This document shows positions 28,669 through 37,955 of a stretch of DNA of 64,000 nucleotides, in pieces. Position 1 is the first letter of the stretch; each line of letters begins with the position of its first letter. The notes beneath the pieces are model-generated. The model had not been told where the DNA came from. It was given only the letters and a program-made list of their open reading frames with translations, and did not search any database. Origin of the DNA: Eubacterium sp. AF22-9. Lineage in GTDB: Bacteria > Bacillota > Clostridia > Lachnospirales > Lachnospiraceae. Where the stretch lies: contig QRVH01000006.1 in the NCBI GenBank assembly GCA_003458705.1, forward strand, positions 1-64,000. Direction: 5' to 3'. The position numbers were made by a program, and so were the translations under genes.

Positions 28669-30642
28669 ATGCCACAGAGTAAAGGTCCATTTTATATGAC
28701 AACAGCTATTGCCTATACATCAGGCAAGCCACATATTGGTAATACTTATGAAATCGTTCTTGCAGACAGTATTGCAAGATTCAGAAGACAGGAAGGCTAC
28801 GATGTATTTTTTCAGACAGGAACTGACGAGCATGGTCAGAAGATTGAGCTTAAGGCTGAGGAAGCTGGAATTACACCTAAGGAATTTGTTGACAATGTTT
28901 CAACAGAGATTAAGAGAATCTGGGATCTTATGAATACTTCATATGATAAGTTCATCAGAACAACAGATGATTACCATGAGAAGCAGGTTCAGAAGATTTT
29001 TAAGAAACTTTATGATCAGGGAGACATTTATAAGGGTTCATATGAAGGCATGTACTGTACTCCATGTGAGTCTTTCTGGACAGAGAGCCAGCTTGTTGAT
29101 GGAAAGTGTCCTGACTGTGGACGTGAAGTTAAGCCGGCTAAGGAAGAAGCTTATTTCTTCAAGATGAGCAAATATGCCAACAAGCTTATTGAGCATATCA
29201 ATACACATCCGGAATTCATCCAGCCTGTTTCAAGAAAGAATGAGATGATGAACAACTTCCTTCTTCCTGGACTTCAGGATTTATGTGTATCAAGAACATC
29301 TTTCAAATGGGGTATCCCGGTTGACTTTGATGACAAGCATGTAGTTTATGTATGGCTTGATGCCCTTACTAACTATATCACAGGTATCGGATATGATGCT
29401 GATGGCAATTCTTCAGAGCAGTACAAGAAGTTCTGGCCAGCAGACCTTCACCTTATCGGTAAGGATATCATCAGATTCCATACAATTTACTGGCCAATAT
29501 TCCTTATGGCACTTGGTGAGCCACTTCCTAAGCAGGTATTTGGACATCCTTGGTTATTACAGAATGATGGTAAGATGAGTAAGTCTAAGGGAAATGTTAT
29601 CTATGCAGATGACCTTGTAGACCTCTTCGGCGTTGATGCTGTACGTTACTTTGTTCTTCACGAGATGCCATTTGAGAATGATGGTGTTATTTCATGGGAG
29701 CTTATGGTTGAGCGTATGAACTCAGACCTTGCCAACACACTTGGTAACCTTGTAAACAGAACAATTGCAATGTCTAACAAGTACTTTGGTGGAGTTGTTA
29801 ATAAGACTGGCGTAGAGGATGCTGCAATTGACGGTGACCTTAAGGCTGTTGTAACAGCAACAAGAGATAAGGTTCAGGCAAAGATGGCTACACTTCATGT
29901 AGCAGATGCTATCACAGAAGTATTCACACTCTTTAAGAGATGTAACAAATATATTGACGAGACAATGCCTTGGGCTCTTGCAAAGGATGAGGCACAGCAG
30001 GACAGATTAGCAGAAGTGCTCTATAACCTTGTTGAGAGTATTACAATCGGCGCTAATCTTCTTAAGTCTTTCATGCCAGAGACTACAGACAAGATTCTTG
30101 CACAGCTTTACCCAGCTAATCCAGAGGCAGGAGTAAGAGATTTTGATGACCTTGCTACATTTGGCTTAAGAGAAACAGGACTTAAGGTTACTGAGACTCC
30201 AGAGATTCTTTTCGCAAGACTTGACTTTGAGAAGGACCTTAAGGAAAAGGTTGAGGCTATTCAGGAAGCTCAGAAGAAGGCTAATGGTGTTACAGAATAT
30301 CCACAGGTTGAAGTTAAGCCTGAGATTACATTTGATGATTTTGAGAAGGTTCAGTTCAGAGTTGCCAAGGTTCTTACATGTGAAGCTGTTAAGAAGACAA
30401 AGCTTCTTAAGTTCGAGCTTCAGATTGGTGATGAGAAGAGAACTATCGTATCAGGTATCCAGAAGTACTATAAGCCAGAGGAGCTTATTGGTAAGAAGTT
30501 AGTTGTATGCACTAACTTAAAGCCAAGAAAGATCTGTGGTATTGAGTCACAGGGAATGATTATCTCAGCATGGGATGATAAGGATAACTTATCAGTTCTT
30601 ACACTTGAGAAGGATATTATTGAAGGCGCAGAGATTGGCTGA
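28669..30642 (+). CDS. metG: Methionyl-tRNA synthetase
   Basis: MetG charges tRNA-Met. The HIGH motif appears as KPHIGN, the zinc-binding knuckle as CTPCESFW with CPDCG, and KMSKS at residues ~302-306 in GKMSKSKGNV. The C-terminal ~110 residues (FEKVQFRVAKVLTCEAVKKT onward) are the EMAP-II-like tRNA-binding/dimerisation domain. At 657 aa it has the usual bacterial two-domain length. GGAGG supports the start. No T-box fits in the 54-bp gap upstream. tatD follows after five bases, the common metG-tatD operon. Confidence 0.97.
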   Translation: MPQSKGPFYMTTAIAYTSGKPHIGNTYEIVLADSIARFRRQEGYDVFFQTGTDEHGQKIELKAEEAGITPKEFVDNVSTEIKRIWDLMNTSYDKFIRTTDDYHEKQVQKIFKKLYDQGDIYKGSYEGMYCTPCESFWTESQLVDGKCPDCGREVKPAKEEAYFFKMSKYANKLIEHINTHPEFIQPVSRKNEMMNNFLLPGLQDLCVSRTSFKWGIPVDFDDKHVVYVWLDALTNYITGIGYDADGNSSEQYKKFWPADLHLIGKDIIRFHTIYWPIFLMALGEPLPKQVFGHPWLLQNDGKMSKSKGNVIYADDLVDLFGVDAVRYFVLHEMPFENDGVISWELMVERMNSDLANTLGNLVNRTIAMSNKYFGGVVNKTGVEDAAIDGDLKAVVTATRDKVQAKMATLHVADAITEVFTLFKRCNKYIDETMPWALAKDEAQQDRLAEVLYNLVESITIGANLLKSFMPETTDKILAQLYPANPEAGVRDFDDLATFGLRETGLKVTETPEILFARLDFEKDLKEKVEAIQEAQKKANGVTEYPQVEVKPEITFDDFEKVQFRVAKVLTCEAVKKTKLLKFELQIGDEKRTIVSGIQKYYKPEELIGKKLVVCTNLKPRKICGIESQGMIISAWDDKDNLSVLTLEKDIIEGAEIG

Positions 30643-30647
30643 TAGAT

Positions 30648-31454
30648 ATGAAGATATTTGAAACTCATGCTCATTATGATGATGAAAGATTTGATGAGGA
30701 CAGAGATGAACTTATAAGCAGCATGCTTAGTGATACAGGGGAGCTTGATTACATTGTTAATGTAGGTGCAAGCCGTCAGGGCTGTGAGGCTTCCCTTGCA
30801 CTTGCTGCACAATATGAAAAGGTATACGCAGCGATTGGTTTCCACCCGGAGGATATTGTCAGATTGAAAGAATCGGACATTGAATGGCTGGAAAACATGC
30901 TTGGTGAATCTAAGGCAAGAAAGATTGTTGCGCTTGGAGAAATCGGACTTGATTACTACTATGTGTCAGATGATGCAGATATGGCGGTGGCTGAAAAGAA
31001 GCAGCAGCGTGAATGGTTTGCAGCACAGATGAATGTAGCGTACCGCACACACATGCCGGTAATGATTCATTCAAGAGATGCATGTCAGGATACAATCGAC
31101 ATATTAAAGAGTAATCACGGACAGGATACAGGCGGAATAATCCACTGTTATTCATACAGTAAGGAAGCAGCAAGAGATTTTCTTAATATGGGATTCTCTA
31201 TAGGAATCGGCGGCGTTCTTACATTTAAGAATGCTAAGAAGCTTGTGGAAGCAGCCGCGTATATACCGATGGATAGAATTGTTCTTGAGACAGACAGTCC
31301 ATATATGGCACCTGAGCCTAACCGAGGTAAAAGAAACGACAGCCGCAATATAAAATATGTTGCAGAAAAGCTGGCGCAGATTAAAGGGCTTGATACGCAG
31401 GAGGTTATTGATGTTACTAACCAGAATGCGAGAAAGCTGCTTTTTGGGGAGTAA
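30648..31454 (+). CDS. tatD: TatD family metal-dependent DNase
   Basis: A TIM-barrel amidohydrolase-fold nuclease. Metal ligands are in ETHAHYDDERFDED, GEIGLDYYY, VMIHSRDACQDT, IIHCYSYS and ETDSPYMAPEPNRGKRND. The first motif has THAH where THCH is more common. At 268 aa it is the usual length. It is co-transcribed with metG and ends before a long hairpin that also serves convergent rsmA. Confidence 0.95.
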   Translation: MKIFETHAHYDDERFDEDRDELISSMLSDTGELDYIVNVGASRQGCEASLALAAQYEKVYAAIGFHPEDIVRLKESDIEWLENMLGESKARKIVALGEIGLDYYYVSDDADMAVAEKKQQREWFAAQMNVAYRTHMPVMIHSRDACQDTIDILKSNHGQDTGGIIHCYSYSKEAARDFLNMGFSIGIGGVLTFKNAKKLVEAAAYIPMDRIVLETDSPYMAPEPNRGKRNDSRNIKYVAEKLAQIKGLDTQEVIDVTNQNARKLLFGE

Positions 31455-31525
31455 GGTTTCGAGGACTTTGCCGGCAGGACAGCCCTTTTCTTGTGTAAAC
31501 TGGGTGAAAACCTATAAATTATAAT

Positions 31526-31606
31526 AAAACTGCTATTTAGTAGGTCTTTTAACGTGGTTTTTATTGATAAAGCCATGAAAACACCTACTAAATAGCAGTT
31601 TTTTGT
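31526..31606. repeat. Long hairpin acting as tatD/rsmA terminator
   Basis: A 20-bp perfect stem (31526-31545 with 31583-31602; AAAACTGCTATTTAGTAGGT) continues inward through imperfect pairing, so nearly all 77 nt are paired. T-run follows on the plus strand. The arm contains GTAGGTCTTT (31540-31549), found again at 41719. Confidence 0.85.
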
Positions 31607-31632
31607 TGTTGTATAGGTCTTTAGTCGAGAAG

Positions 31633-31711
31633 TAACATGATTTACGTGAATTTTGCTGCAAAAACACCTACTAAAGTTGCGAAAATGCGACTACTTATAG
31701 GTATCATGTTA
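31633..31711. repeat. Second imperfect hairpin in the tatD-rsmA gap
   Basis: TAACATGAT (31633-31641) pairs with ATCATGTTA (31703-31711), and inside it CACCTACTAAAGTTGC pairs partly with GCGACTACTTATAGGT. ACACCTACTAAA is shared with the hairpin before it. Confidence 0.6.
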
Positions 31712-31746
31712 TTTAGCACAGCAGATTGCTTAATTGTGCAAACTGC

Positions 31747-32592
31747 TCAAGTGAAAGCTTCGCCGCGGATAGTAAGCGGAAGTCCCATAGTTTCCAGTGC
31801 GTTGGTAAGAGCTTCTTTAGTGATGCCGATTCCGGAATTGCCGACACTGTTAAGCATAGTCTTTCGGCGCTGGTTAAATGATGCTCTTATTATCTTGAAC
31901 ATAAGATGTTCATTTTTAACATCAACAGGTGGGGTTTTGAAGCGCTCAAGACGGATAACCGCTGAATCAACATTAGGACGAGGCATGAAGCAGCTAGCAG
32001 GCACATTAAGCACAACCTTAGGCTTGGCGTAGAACTGTACAGCAAGTGAAAGTGCGCCATAATCTTTAGTTCCAGGACCACATTGCATGCGGTCAGCTAC
32101 CTCTTTCTGAACCATGATAGTTATACTGTCTAATGGTACATGGCTCTCAAAAAGTCCCATAATAATAGGTGTTGTTATATAGTATGGAAGGTTGGCAACA
32201 ACCTTGATTGGTCTGCCTTCATTCTTCTCATCTGCAAGCTTCTTGATATCAAGCTTTAAGATATCTTCATTGATTACTGTTACATTGTCATAATAAGAAA
32301 GTGTGTCCTCTGTAAGGATAGGAATAAGCTTCTTATCAATCTCAACGGCAACAACTTCTCTGGCATTCTCACACAGAATTTGAGTCATTGTTCCGATTCC
32401 AGGGCCGACTTCAACAACGAAATCGTCTTTCGTAACGCCTGCTTCACGTACGATTTTCTCAACAACATTTTCATCTATAAGAAAGTTCTGACCGAACTTT
32501 TTCTTGAAATCAAAACCATATCTGTTAAGCACGGCAATCGTGTTAGTTGGGTTGCCGAGGTGCATAACATTATTATATTTATTATCGCTCAT
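31747..32592 (-). CDS. rsmA: 16S rRNA (adenine1518-N6/adenine1519-N6)-dimethyltransferase
   Basis: RsmA (KsgA) dimethylates the two adjacent adenines in helix 45 of 16S rRNA. The family motifs are complete: KKFGQNFLID, VEVGPGIGTMTQIL (SAM site), VVAVEIDKK, NLPYYITTPIIM (target-adenine site) and FMPRPNVDSAVI. At 281 aa it is normal in length. TTGGAGG supports the start. It is convergent with tatD and divergent from the GGDEF gene. Confidence 0.97.
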   Translation of the reverse strand: MSDNKYNNVMHLGNPTNTIAVLNRYGFDFKKKFGQNFLIDENVVEKIVREAGVTKDDFVVEVGPGIGTMTQILCENAREVVAVEIDKKLIPILTEDTLSYYDNVTVINEDILKLDIKKLADEKNEGRPIKVVANLPYYITTPIIMGLFESHVPLDSITIMVQKEVADRMQCGPGTKDYGALSLAVQFYAKPKVVLNVPASCFMPRPNVDSAVIRLERFKTPPVDVKNEHLMFKIIRASFNQRRKTMLNSVGNSGIGITKEALTNALETMGLPLTIRGEAFT

Positions 32593-32730
32593 ATTGCCTC
32601 CAATCTATAAGAATAATGTTATGAAACTTAATAAAAAATGTCAAGCTGCAATAAAAATGTAGTGCAAAAGTAGCTTTTGTATGATACTATAGTACTACTT
32701 ACAATCGAGAACATATTATCAGGAGATATC

Positions 32731-33759
32731 ATGAGCATTAATAAAAAAGAATTTAATCTGGAACAGGTTGTTAAACTATGCGTGGTTGTTAACATATCGT
32801 TGTTTTTATTTGTTGCATTTATGCTGACATTATTTGTATATTTTAATATAACACCAATGATTTATTACAGTGTAATAGCAATGATTGGTTATGTGTTATA
32901 TTTTATGCTGTTAAAAAGGCAGAAAGTGTGTGCATATATGTGGTGTGTGTATGCAACAATTATAATTTATATGGCTATTGCAACAATATGTCTTGGGTAT
33001 AAATGTGGATTTCATCTGTATAGCATGTCATTAATACCTATAATATTTTATTCACAATACATATCAACCAAGACCGATACAAAAGACCCGAATCCACTGG
33101 CTGTGTCGATAGCAATAGCTGCTGTAAGTATAATATCATCAGCAATAGCTATAATTAACGGACCATTGTATGAAATTAATAAAACAATTATATCTGTGAT
33201 GCTTGCATGTAATGCAATAAGTGTATCAGCATTTTTAATATATTATACTAAGATGATAATCGATCTTGTTATTGAGTCTGAGAAGAAGCTTAATTCAATT
33301 GCCAACATTGATCTTCTGACAGACCTTTACAGCAGAAGATATATGATTAATTATCTTGAAGAATATGATACGGACGATGAAGGCTGGCTTGCAATGGCAG
33401 ATGTAGATGATTTCAAGAAAATAAATGATACATATGGACATAACTGTGGTGATTATGTTTTAAATTTCATTGCACAGAAGATGAAAAATATATGCAGTAA
33501 CTGTGTGATTTCAAGGTGGGGCGGAGAAGAATTTCTTATACATAATGGAACACACGACAGCACACATGAAGTATTAGAAAAATTGAGGAGAGAAATAGAA
33601 AACTCTGAATGTATTTATAAACAGCAGAAGATAAATATATCACTAACAATAGGAGTGGCGCAGAGAAATGCCGATGGTGATATAGAAGAATGGATAAAGC
33701 GCGCAGATGACAGGCTTTATTACGGAAAAAATAATGGAAAGAATATGGTGGTAGATTAA
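32731..33759 (+). CDS. Membrane diguanylate cyclase (GGDEF)
   Basis: Six hydrophobic helices (residues ~12-190) form a membrane sensor of the MASE type, followed by a GGDEF domain: NIDLLTDLYSRRYM, ADVDDFKKINDTYGHNCGDY and SRWGGEEF. GGEEF is an active variant, so cyclic di-GMP synthesis is likely. No RxxD I-site precedes it. AGGAGA before ATG 32731 decides the start. The next gene's ribosome site is inside the hairpin that follows this stop codon. Confidence 0.88.
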   Translation: MSINKKEFNLEQVVKLCVVVNISLFLFVAFMLTLFVYFNITPMIYYSVIAMIGYVLYFMLLKRQKVCAYMWCVYATIIIYMAIATICLGYKCGFHLYSMSLIPIIFYSQYISTKTDTKDPNPLAVSIAIAAVSIISSAIAIINGPLYEINKTIISVMLACNAISVSAFLIYYTKMIIDLVIESEKKLNSIANIDLLTDLYSRRYMINYLEEYDTDDEGWLAMADVDDFKKINDTYGHNCGDYVLNFIAQKMKNICSNCVISRWGGEEFLIHNGTHDSTHEVLEKLRREIENSECIYKQQKINISLTIGVAQRNADGDIEEWIKRADDRLYYGKNNGKNMVVD

Positions 33760-33763
33760 GATA

Positions 33764-33836
33764 AAACCTCCCTGATGGAATATTTTCTTAATGCATGGCA
33801 TAAGGTGCATAAGAGAGTTAATCATCAGGGAGGTTT
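33764..33836 (+). promoter_or_regulatory. Stem that holds the next gene's ribosome binding site
   Basis: AAACCTCCCTGATG (33764-33777) pairs perfectly over 14 bp with 33823-33836. The 3' arm contains GGGAGG, the Shine-Dalgarno of the gene at 33840. It may act as a terminator for the GGDEF gene and a translational lock for the next. Confidence 0.65.
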
Positions 33837-33839
33837 ATT

Positions 33840-34915
33840 GTGGATTATCAGCGTCTTGTTTCATACATATATTCATATCCGGAGGGAGTAAAGGGGAGAA
33901 ATGTCGGCTTTGCAAAGGCATTAGTCCATCAGGGCAGTTTAAGTTAAGCATAAGCTTAAGAGGTGTTAAAACGGACAGCCCGGAAATGTTTGGCATATAT
34001 ATGATGGTTACTGACAGCGGCTACAGGCTTATAAAGCTGGGCGAATGTCTTGTAAAAATGGGACAGATGGAATACAGTGGAATATTCAATCCTGATAATA
34101 TCAATGAAACCGGTTATGGATTTAAGGATATATGCGGGCTTGCGGTTGCGAGGGAGGATGCAAGATATGACTGTATGATGTCCATGTGGAAGGACGAGGA
34201 CGTAACTCCTGACATGCTTGTGTTCTCAGGAATGGATGCAAAAAAACAGGTGGAAGCCGGAATAGTTATAAAAGAGCGTATGAGACAGAGTGAGGAGGAA
34301 GAGCGGGGGCAGCAAATGCCAGAGTCTGTTCTGGCAGAATCGTTAAGGTCAGAAACGGTAAGACCGGAGTCGTCAGAATCACAGATGACTCAGGCAGAAT
34401 CTCCTGTGTCAGTGGGCAGACCGCAGACAGGTGTGACTGCGGAAAGCGTAAGTGTAAGTGACACATCAACAGAAGATATAAAGGCTGCCGGAGTAGCAGC
34501 TAAAATACCTGCGGAAACACAACATTTGCAGCAAAAAGCACACAGAGCCGATGCAACGCAGACGGATCCTTTTGAAAAGCTTTTTGTGAGGGCTGATTAT
34601 ATAGATGCATTCGATGATGATTACTTCTATGATTGTATAGAAGTGTCGCCAGAGAAGTTAAAGTGTCTTAACCAGAGTGAAATTGATATCGCGGGAAACA
34701 GCTTCCTGCTGCATGGCTATTATAATTTCAGGCATATACTTTTTGGAAGAGTGCGCGATAACCTTGATAATACTAAATATTTCATTGGCGTTCCGGGAAT
34801 GTACTGCAACCGTGAACGCTACATGGCTTCAATGTTTGGCTTTAATAATTTTAAGAAGAGCCACAGGAGTGACTACGCCAATCCGTATTTTGGATACTGG
34901 TATCAGGAAATATAG
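33840..34915 (+). CDS. DUF6128-like protein, frame broken near 33932
   Basis: From GTG 33840 (GGGAGG six bases upstream) the frame reads MDYQRLVSYIYSYPEGVKGR, then NVGFAKALVHQG, and must shift at the G-run 33932-33934 to continue QFKLSISLRGVKTDSPEMFG. One added G gives an unbroken 358-residue protein. It has an N-terminal globular domain, a long Gln/Ser/Glu-rich linker (~34270-34560), and a C-terminal domain with SFLLHGYYNFRHILFG and YFIGVPGMYCNRER, which I recall as DUF6128. No signal or membrane segment. Role unknown. The split is probably a one-base sequencing loss. Its 3' end overlaps the convergent GNAT gene by 13 bases. Confidence 0.7.
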
Positions 34916-35448
34916 ACGAATCTTAAATGATCCTGCCATGAGCCGTTGAGCTTCACATAGGAATAGGCAGTTCCTTCGGATATAAAGCCAAGAGATTTGA
35001 CAAGATTAATAGAGGAGATGTTTTCAGGGTGAATGTAGGCTTCAATTCTGTGCATCTCCTTTTCGTGTGTAAGAATCTCAAGCATATGTTTAACCATAAG
35101 GCTTCCAAGTCCTAGCTTGCGGTAGTTCTTATCAATTTTATATCCTATACGGCATGAACGGTTAATGCTTGTAACACCAAAAAAAGATACAGAGCCGAGA
35201 ATTTCACCAGGCATATCGTCAGAAAAAAGAAAGAATCTGCCGAATTCACCTTTTAGTAAAGCAGCATATTCAGCCTTAAGTGTGGCTGCGATATATTCTG
35301 TTGTATAGAAATTATCAGGCTTGGCAGCTTCGTATCTGTCGAATTCTTCACGGTTACGGCTGTAGAATTCAAGTACTTTTCCTGCAAATGTTTCATCAAG
35401 TACTTTAAGCTTCATGCTTTCAAAAGCGTATTCAAATTTCATAATCAT
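34903..35448 (-). CDS. GNAT acetyltransferase, RimJ/RimL type
   Basis: An acetyl-CoA-dependent N-acetyltransferase of 181 aa. The acetyl-CoA-binding stretch is CRIGYKIDKNYRKLGLGSLM with the Q/RxxGxG/A-like core, followed by IEAYIHPENISSINLVKSLG and FISEGTAYSYVKLNG, typical of the RimJ/RimL branch that modifies protein or small-molecule amines. Its start overlaps the tadA stop by four bases (ATGA); a second ATG two codons in (35442) has better spacing from GGAGA. The target is unknown. Confidence 0.88.
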   Translation of the reverse strand: MIMKFEYAFESMKLKVLDETFAGKVLEFYSRNREEFDRYEAAKPDNFYTTEYIAATLKAEYAALLKGEFGRFFLFSDDMPGEILGSVSFFGVTSINRSCRIGYKIDKNYRKLGLGSLMVKHMLEILTHEKEMHRIEAYIHPENISSINLVKSLGFISEGTAYSYVKLNGSWQDHLRFVYIS

Positions 35449-35960
35449 TCTCCATCAGTAGTGGCAAGTGTATTCTTTTTCTTGTTTTTACGCAGTTCCT
35501 TGAAAAATGTTGTGAGCATTTCTGAACATTCTTCTTCACAAACACCTTTAGTAATTTCGCACTGGTGATTAAATGTCGGAATCTGCAGTATATTAAGTAT
35601 AGAACCGGCACATCCTGCTTTAGGGTTCATTGAACCGATTACAACGCGCGGAATCCTTGCCTGAACAATAGCACCTGCACACATCTGGCAAGGTTCAAGT
35701 GTAACATATAAAGTGCAGTCTTCAAGCCTCCAGTCGTTCATATATTTACTGGCTTTCTTAATGGCAGTAATCTCGGCGTGACCGAGAGAAGTCTTATCTG
35801 TATTACGGCGGTTGTAGCCTCTTCCTATAATCTTTCCTTCATACACAATTACACAGCCAATAGGTACCTCATTAAGCTTATAAGCCTTCTTAGCCTGCGA
35901 GATTGCCTGTTTCATATATCTATAATCATCTTTTTCAAAATCTACCTGAGTATTATCCAC
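35445..35960 (-). CDS. tadA: tRNA-specific adenosine deaminase
   Basis: TadA converts A34 to inosine in the tRNA-Arg anticodon. The zinc site is complete: GHAEITAIKKA with the catalytic Glu and PCQMCAGAI with the two cysteines. The front segment MKQAISQAKKAYKLNEVPIG and the IGSMNPKAGCAGS loop are typical. I place the start at GTG 35960 because GGAGG (35969-35973) is eight bases upstream; the GTG at 35975 has no ribosome site. It is translationally coupled to the GNAT gene. Confidence 0.93.
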   Translation of the reverse strand: MDNTQVDFEKDDYRYMKQAISQAKKAYKLNEVPIGCVIVYEGKIIGRGYNRRNTDKTSLGHAEITAIKKASKYMNDWRLEDCTLYVTLEPCQMCAGAIVQARIPRVVIGSMNPKAGCAGSILNILQIPTFNHQCEITKGVCEEECSEMLTTFFKELRKNKKKNTLATTDGE

Positions 35961-36063
35961 TAAATTATCCTCCACGAAATATTATAAAAATTTTAACTTT
36001 TTTGTGAAAATGCGTCAACTTATCAGGAACATTTTTCGTATTAATAATAAAAGGAGGTGCGGC

Positions 36064-36705
36064 ATGAAAAGAATACTATTATTAATTGGAATGGTTCCGG
36101 TGCTTATGTCTTTAGTTTCATGTGGGAAAAAGGAAAATGTAACTGTAGAGGAGACAACCGAAGCATGGGAGGAGCTTTCTTATCTGGAACTTGATAAGAC
36201 ATTTACGGGTGAGGAATTTATTGGAACATATGAGACTGGCTGTATGGGAGCTGGCGGGGGATACAGCAAAGGTGAAGTCCCTCCATATTATACGCTGGGG
36301 GTTGTCATTGACTGGCCGTCGCTGTATGCGGATAAAGATATGTCAGCAATTACAGCAACGTTATATAACACTACCGGATTTTTTGATGATTATAAGACGG
36401 ACGAGAATGCATATTATAAGAGGCGCAATTACAGGACTGGTGCTAAGAAGATAACAGGAAGTGGTGAAAATGCGTTGAGGCTTATATTCATGTATGACAT
36501 ACCATCATCAGAAGATGCCTGGAACAATTACATGCAGTCAAGTGTAGAAGAATACAGATATATGAACGAGTGCATTAATAAGGGGGTAATCGAGCTTAAA
36601 GCAGAATATCAGGACGGAAGTACAGGAACAGATTATTACAGGATTGAACTGTACAATCAGTACCGTACGGACAGGATTAATATATATAAGCTTTCAGAAG
36701 AATAA
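36064..36705 (+). CDS. Lipoprotein of unknown function, first gene of an ABC operon
   Basis: AAGGAGG precedes ATG 36064. The signal peptide ends LVSC at about residue 20, the lipobox, and is followed by GKKENVTVEETTEAWEE. The mature ~190-residue domain has a Gly-rich loop (GCMGAGGGYSKGE) and no known motif. It is 11 bases before the next gene. It could be the extracellular partner of the transporter encoded downstream. Confidence 0.75.
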   Translation: MKRILLLIGMVPVLMSLVSCGKKENVTVEETTEAWEELSYLELDKTFTGEEFIGTYETGCMGAGGGYSKGEVPPYYTLGVVIDWPSLYADKDMSAITATLYNTTGFFDDYKTDENAYYKRRNYRTGAKKITGSGENALRLIFMYDIPSSEDAWNNYMQSSVEEYRYMNECINKGVIELKAEYQDGSTGTDYYRIELYNQYRTDRINIYKLSEE

Positions 36706-36716
36706 GGAGGGGCAGT

Positions 36717-37937
36717 GTGATAAAGAAAGTGATGATTCCAGCAGGATTTCTTGCTGTGGTGATAGCTGCAGTTGTTGTTTATATGGGATTACATAGAAAT
36801 AAAGAGGCAGCGACACAGATTAATTATTCAGGAATTAAGGGCATTAATCTTGAAAATGTATCACCTGATTACTGGAATACCGACAGTGTTCACAGAGTAG
36901 CGGCGGCTGAGGATGGATACTATTATATTACAGATGAAGATATGCTTGTGTATTTTGATGTGGATAGCAAAGAGGAAGTCCCTGTTTGCGCAAGACCGGA
37001 CTGTGCACATAATTCAACAAGCTGTGACGCATGTCTTAAGGGTTGCGTTGTATTCAACATTTATTATTATAATGGCAGCTTGTATTATATGCCGATAGAA
37101 AATGGTATGGCAAAATTGTGCAGGGCAGACCCTGACGGTGGCTCACGTGAGATTATTGGGGAACTGCTGCCGTGTGATAACTCGAGTTCAATTCATCTGG
37201 CATTTCTTGGTGATTATGTCTATGCATTTGATAAGGGAACACATCTTGGAAGTGATGTGGAGTATACAGAGCAGATAATAGAATTGTCATTAAAGAATGG
37301 CAGCAGAAATGTTGTCTATGAAGTTACAGGAAAGTCAATATCGGTTGCAAATGTTAAAGGATTTGGCGATAAGGTGATGTTTACCGTGATAGAAAGCAAT
37401 AAGGATGATAAAGGAATTATCAGGGTGAAAAGCAGAGGGATTTTTGCTTATTCCCAGAGCGGGAAAAATGTTTCACAGATAACTACAGAAGATGTTAATG
37501 ACTATTATTTCGATAATAATGGAGACACATTTTATTATTATGTGAATGGTCAGGGATTGTATAAATCGGACATCAACAGTGAGCAGACTGAACTGATATT
37601 TAAAGCTGATAAATATTGTGATTTCTGTAATGTTTCGTTAGATAATAGGTACATATATCTGAATAATGGTATGTATTGTAATTATTTTCACAGCATTATA
37701 GACAATGAAGCAAAGAAGTATGTTGTGCTTGATAAGGATGGAAAAGTTGTTAATGAAATACCGTGTCCGGAGGCACTGGATATGTTCTTTGGTGATGAGA
37801 GATATCTGTTCTGCCTTAATATGGGAGAGGACAGGCTTATGTATATAGATAAGCAGAATATTGAATCAGACACAGAATGGAAAGAGGTGTTTGACGGACC
37901 TATATATCTTCTTGACTGGAAGAATATTAATAAGTAG
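36717..37937 (+). CDS. Membrane-anchored beta-propeller-like protein
   Basis: One N-terminal membrane helix (residues ~5-22), then ~370 extracytoplasmic residues of repeated short beta pattern (DGYYYITDEDMLVYFDVDSK, NGSLYYMPIENGMAKLCRAD), as in DUF5050/TolB-like propellers. A cysteine cluster CARPDCAHNSTSCDAC near residue 95 is common in Lachnospiraceae exported propellers. AAGGAGG precedes the GTG start. It sits between the lipoprotein and permease genes and may form the outer part of the same complex. Confidence 0.7.
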   Translation: MIKKVMIPAGFLAVVIAAVVVYMGLHRNKEAATQINYSGIKGINLENVSPDYWNTDSVHRVAAAEDGYYYITDEDMLVYFDVDSKEEVPVCARPDCAHNSTSCDACLKGCVVFNIYYYNGSLYYMPIENGMAKLCRADPDGGSREIIGELLPCDNSSSIHLAFLGDYVYAFDKGTHLGSDVEYTEQIIELSLKNGSRNVVYEVTGKSISVANVKGFGDKVMFTVIESNKDDKGIIRVKSRGIFAYSQSGKNVSQITTEDVNDYYFDNNGDTFYYYVNGQGLYKSDINSEQTELIFKADKYCDFCNVSLDNRYIYLNNGMYCNYFHSIIDNEAKKYVVLDKDGKVVNEIPCPEALDMFFGDERYLFCLNMGEDRLMYIDKQNIESDTEWKEVFDGPIYLLDWKNINK

Positions 37938-37955
37938 AAGAAACGAGGGGGTATT

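Noticed and set aside
31526-31606. Hairpins in the tatD-rsmA gap considered as insertion sequence ends.
   Set aside because: No transposase frame or target-site duplication lies between or around them; the first works well as a convergent terminator.
36004-36063. Longer start for the operon's first lipoprotein at 36004.
   Set aside because: It would place 20 charged residues before a clear signal peptide; AAGGAGG marks 36064.
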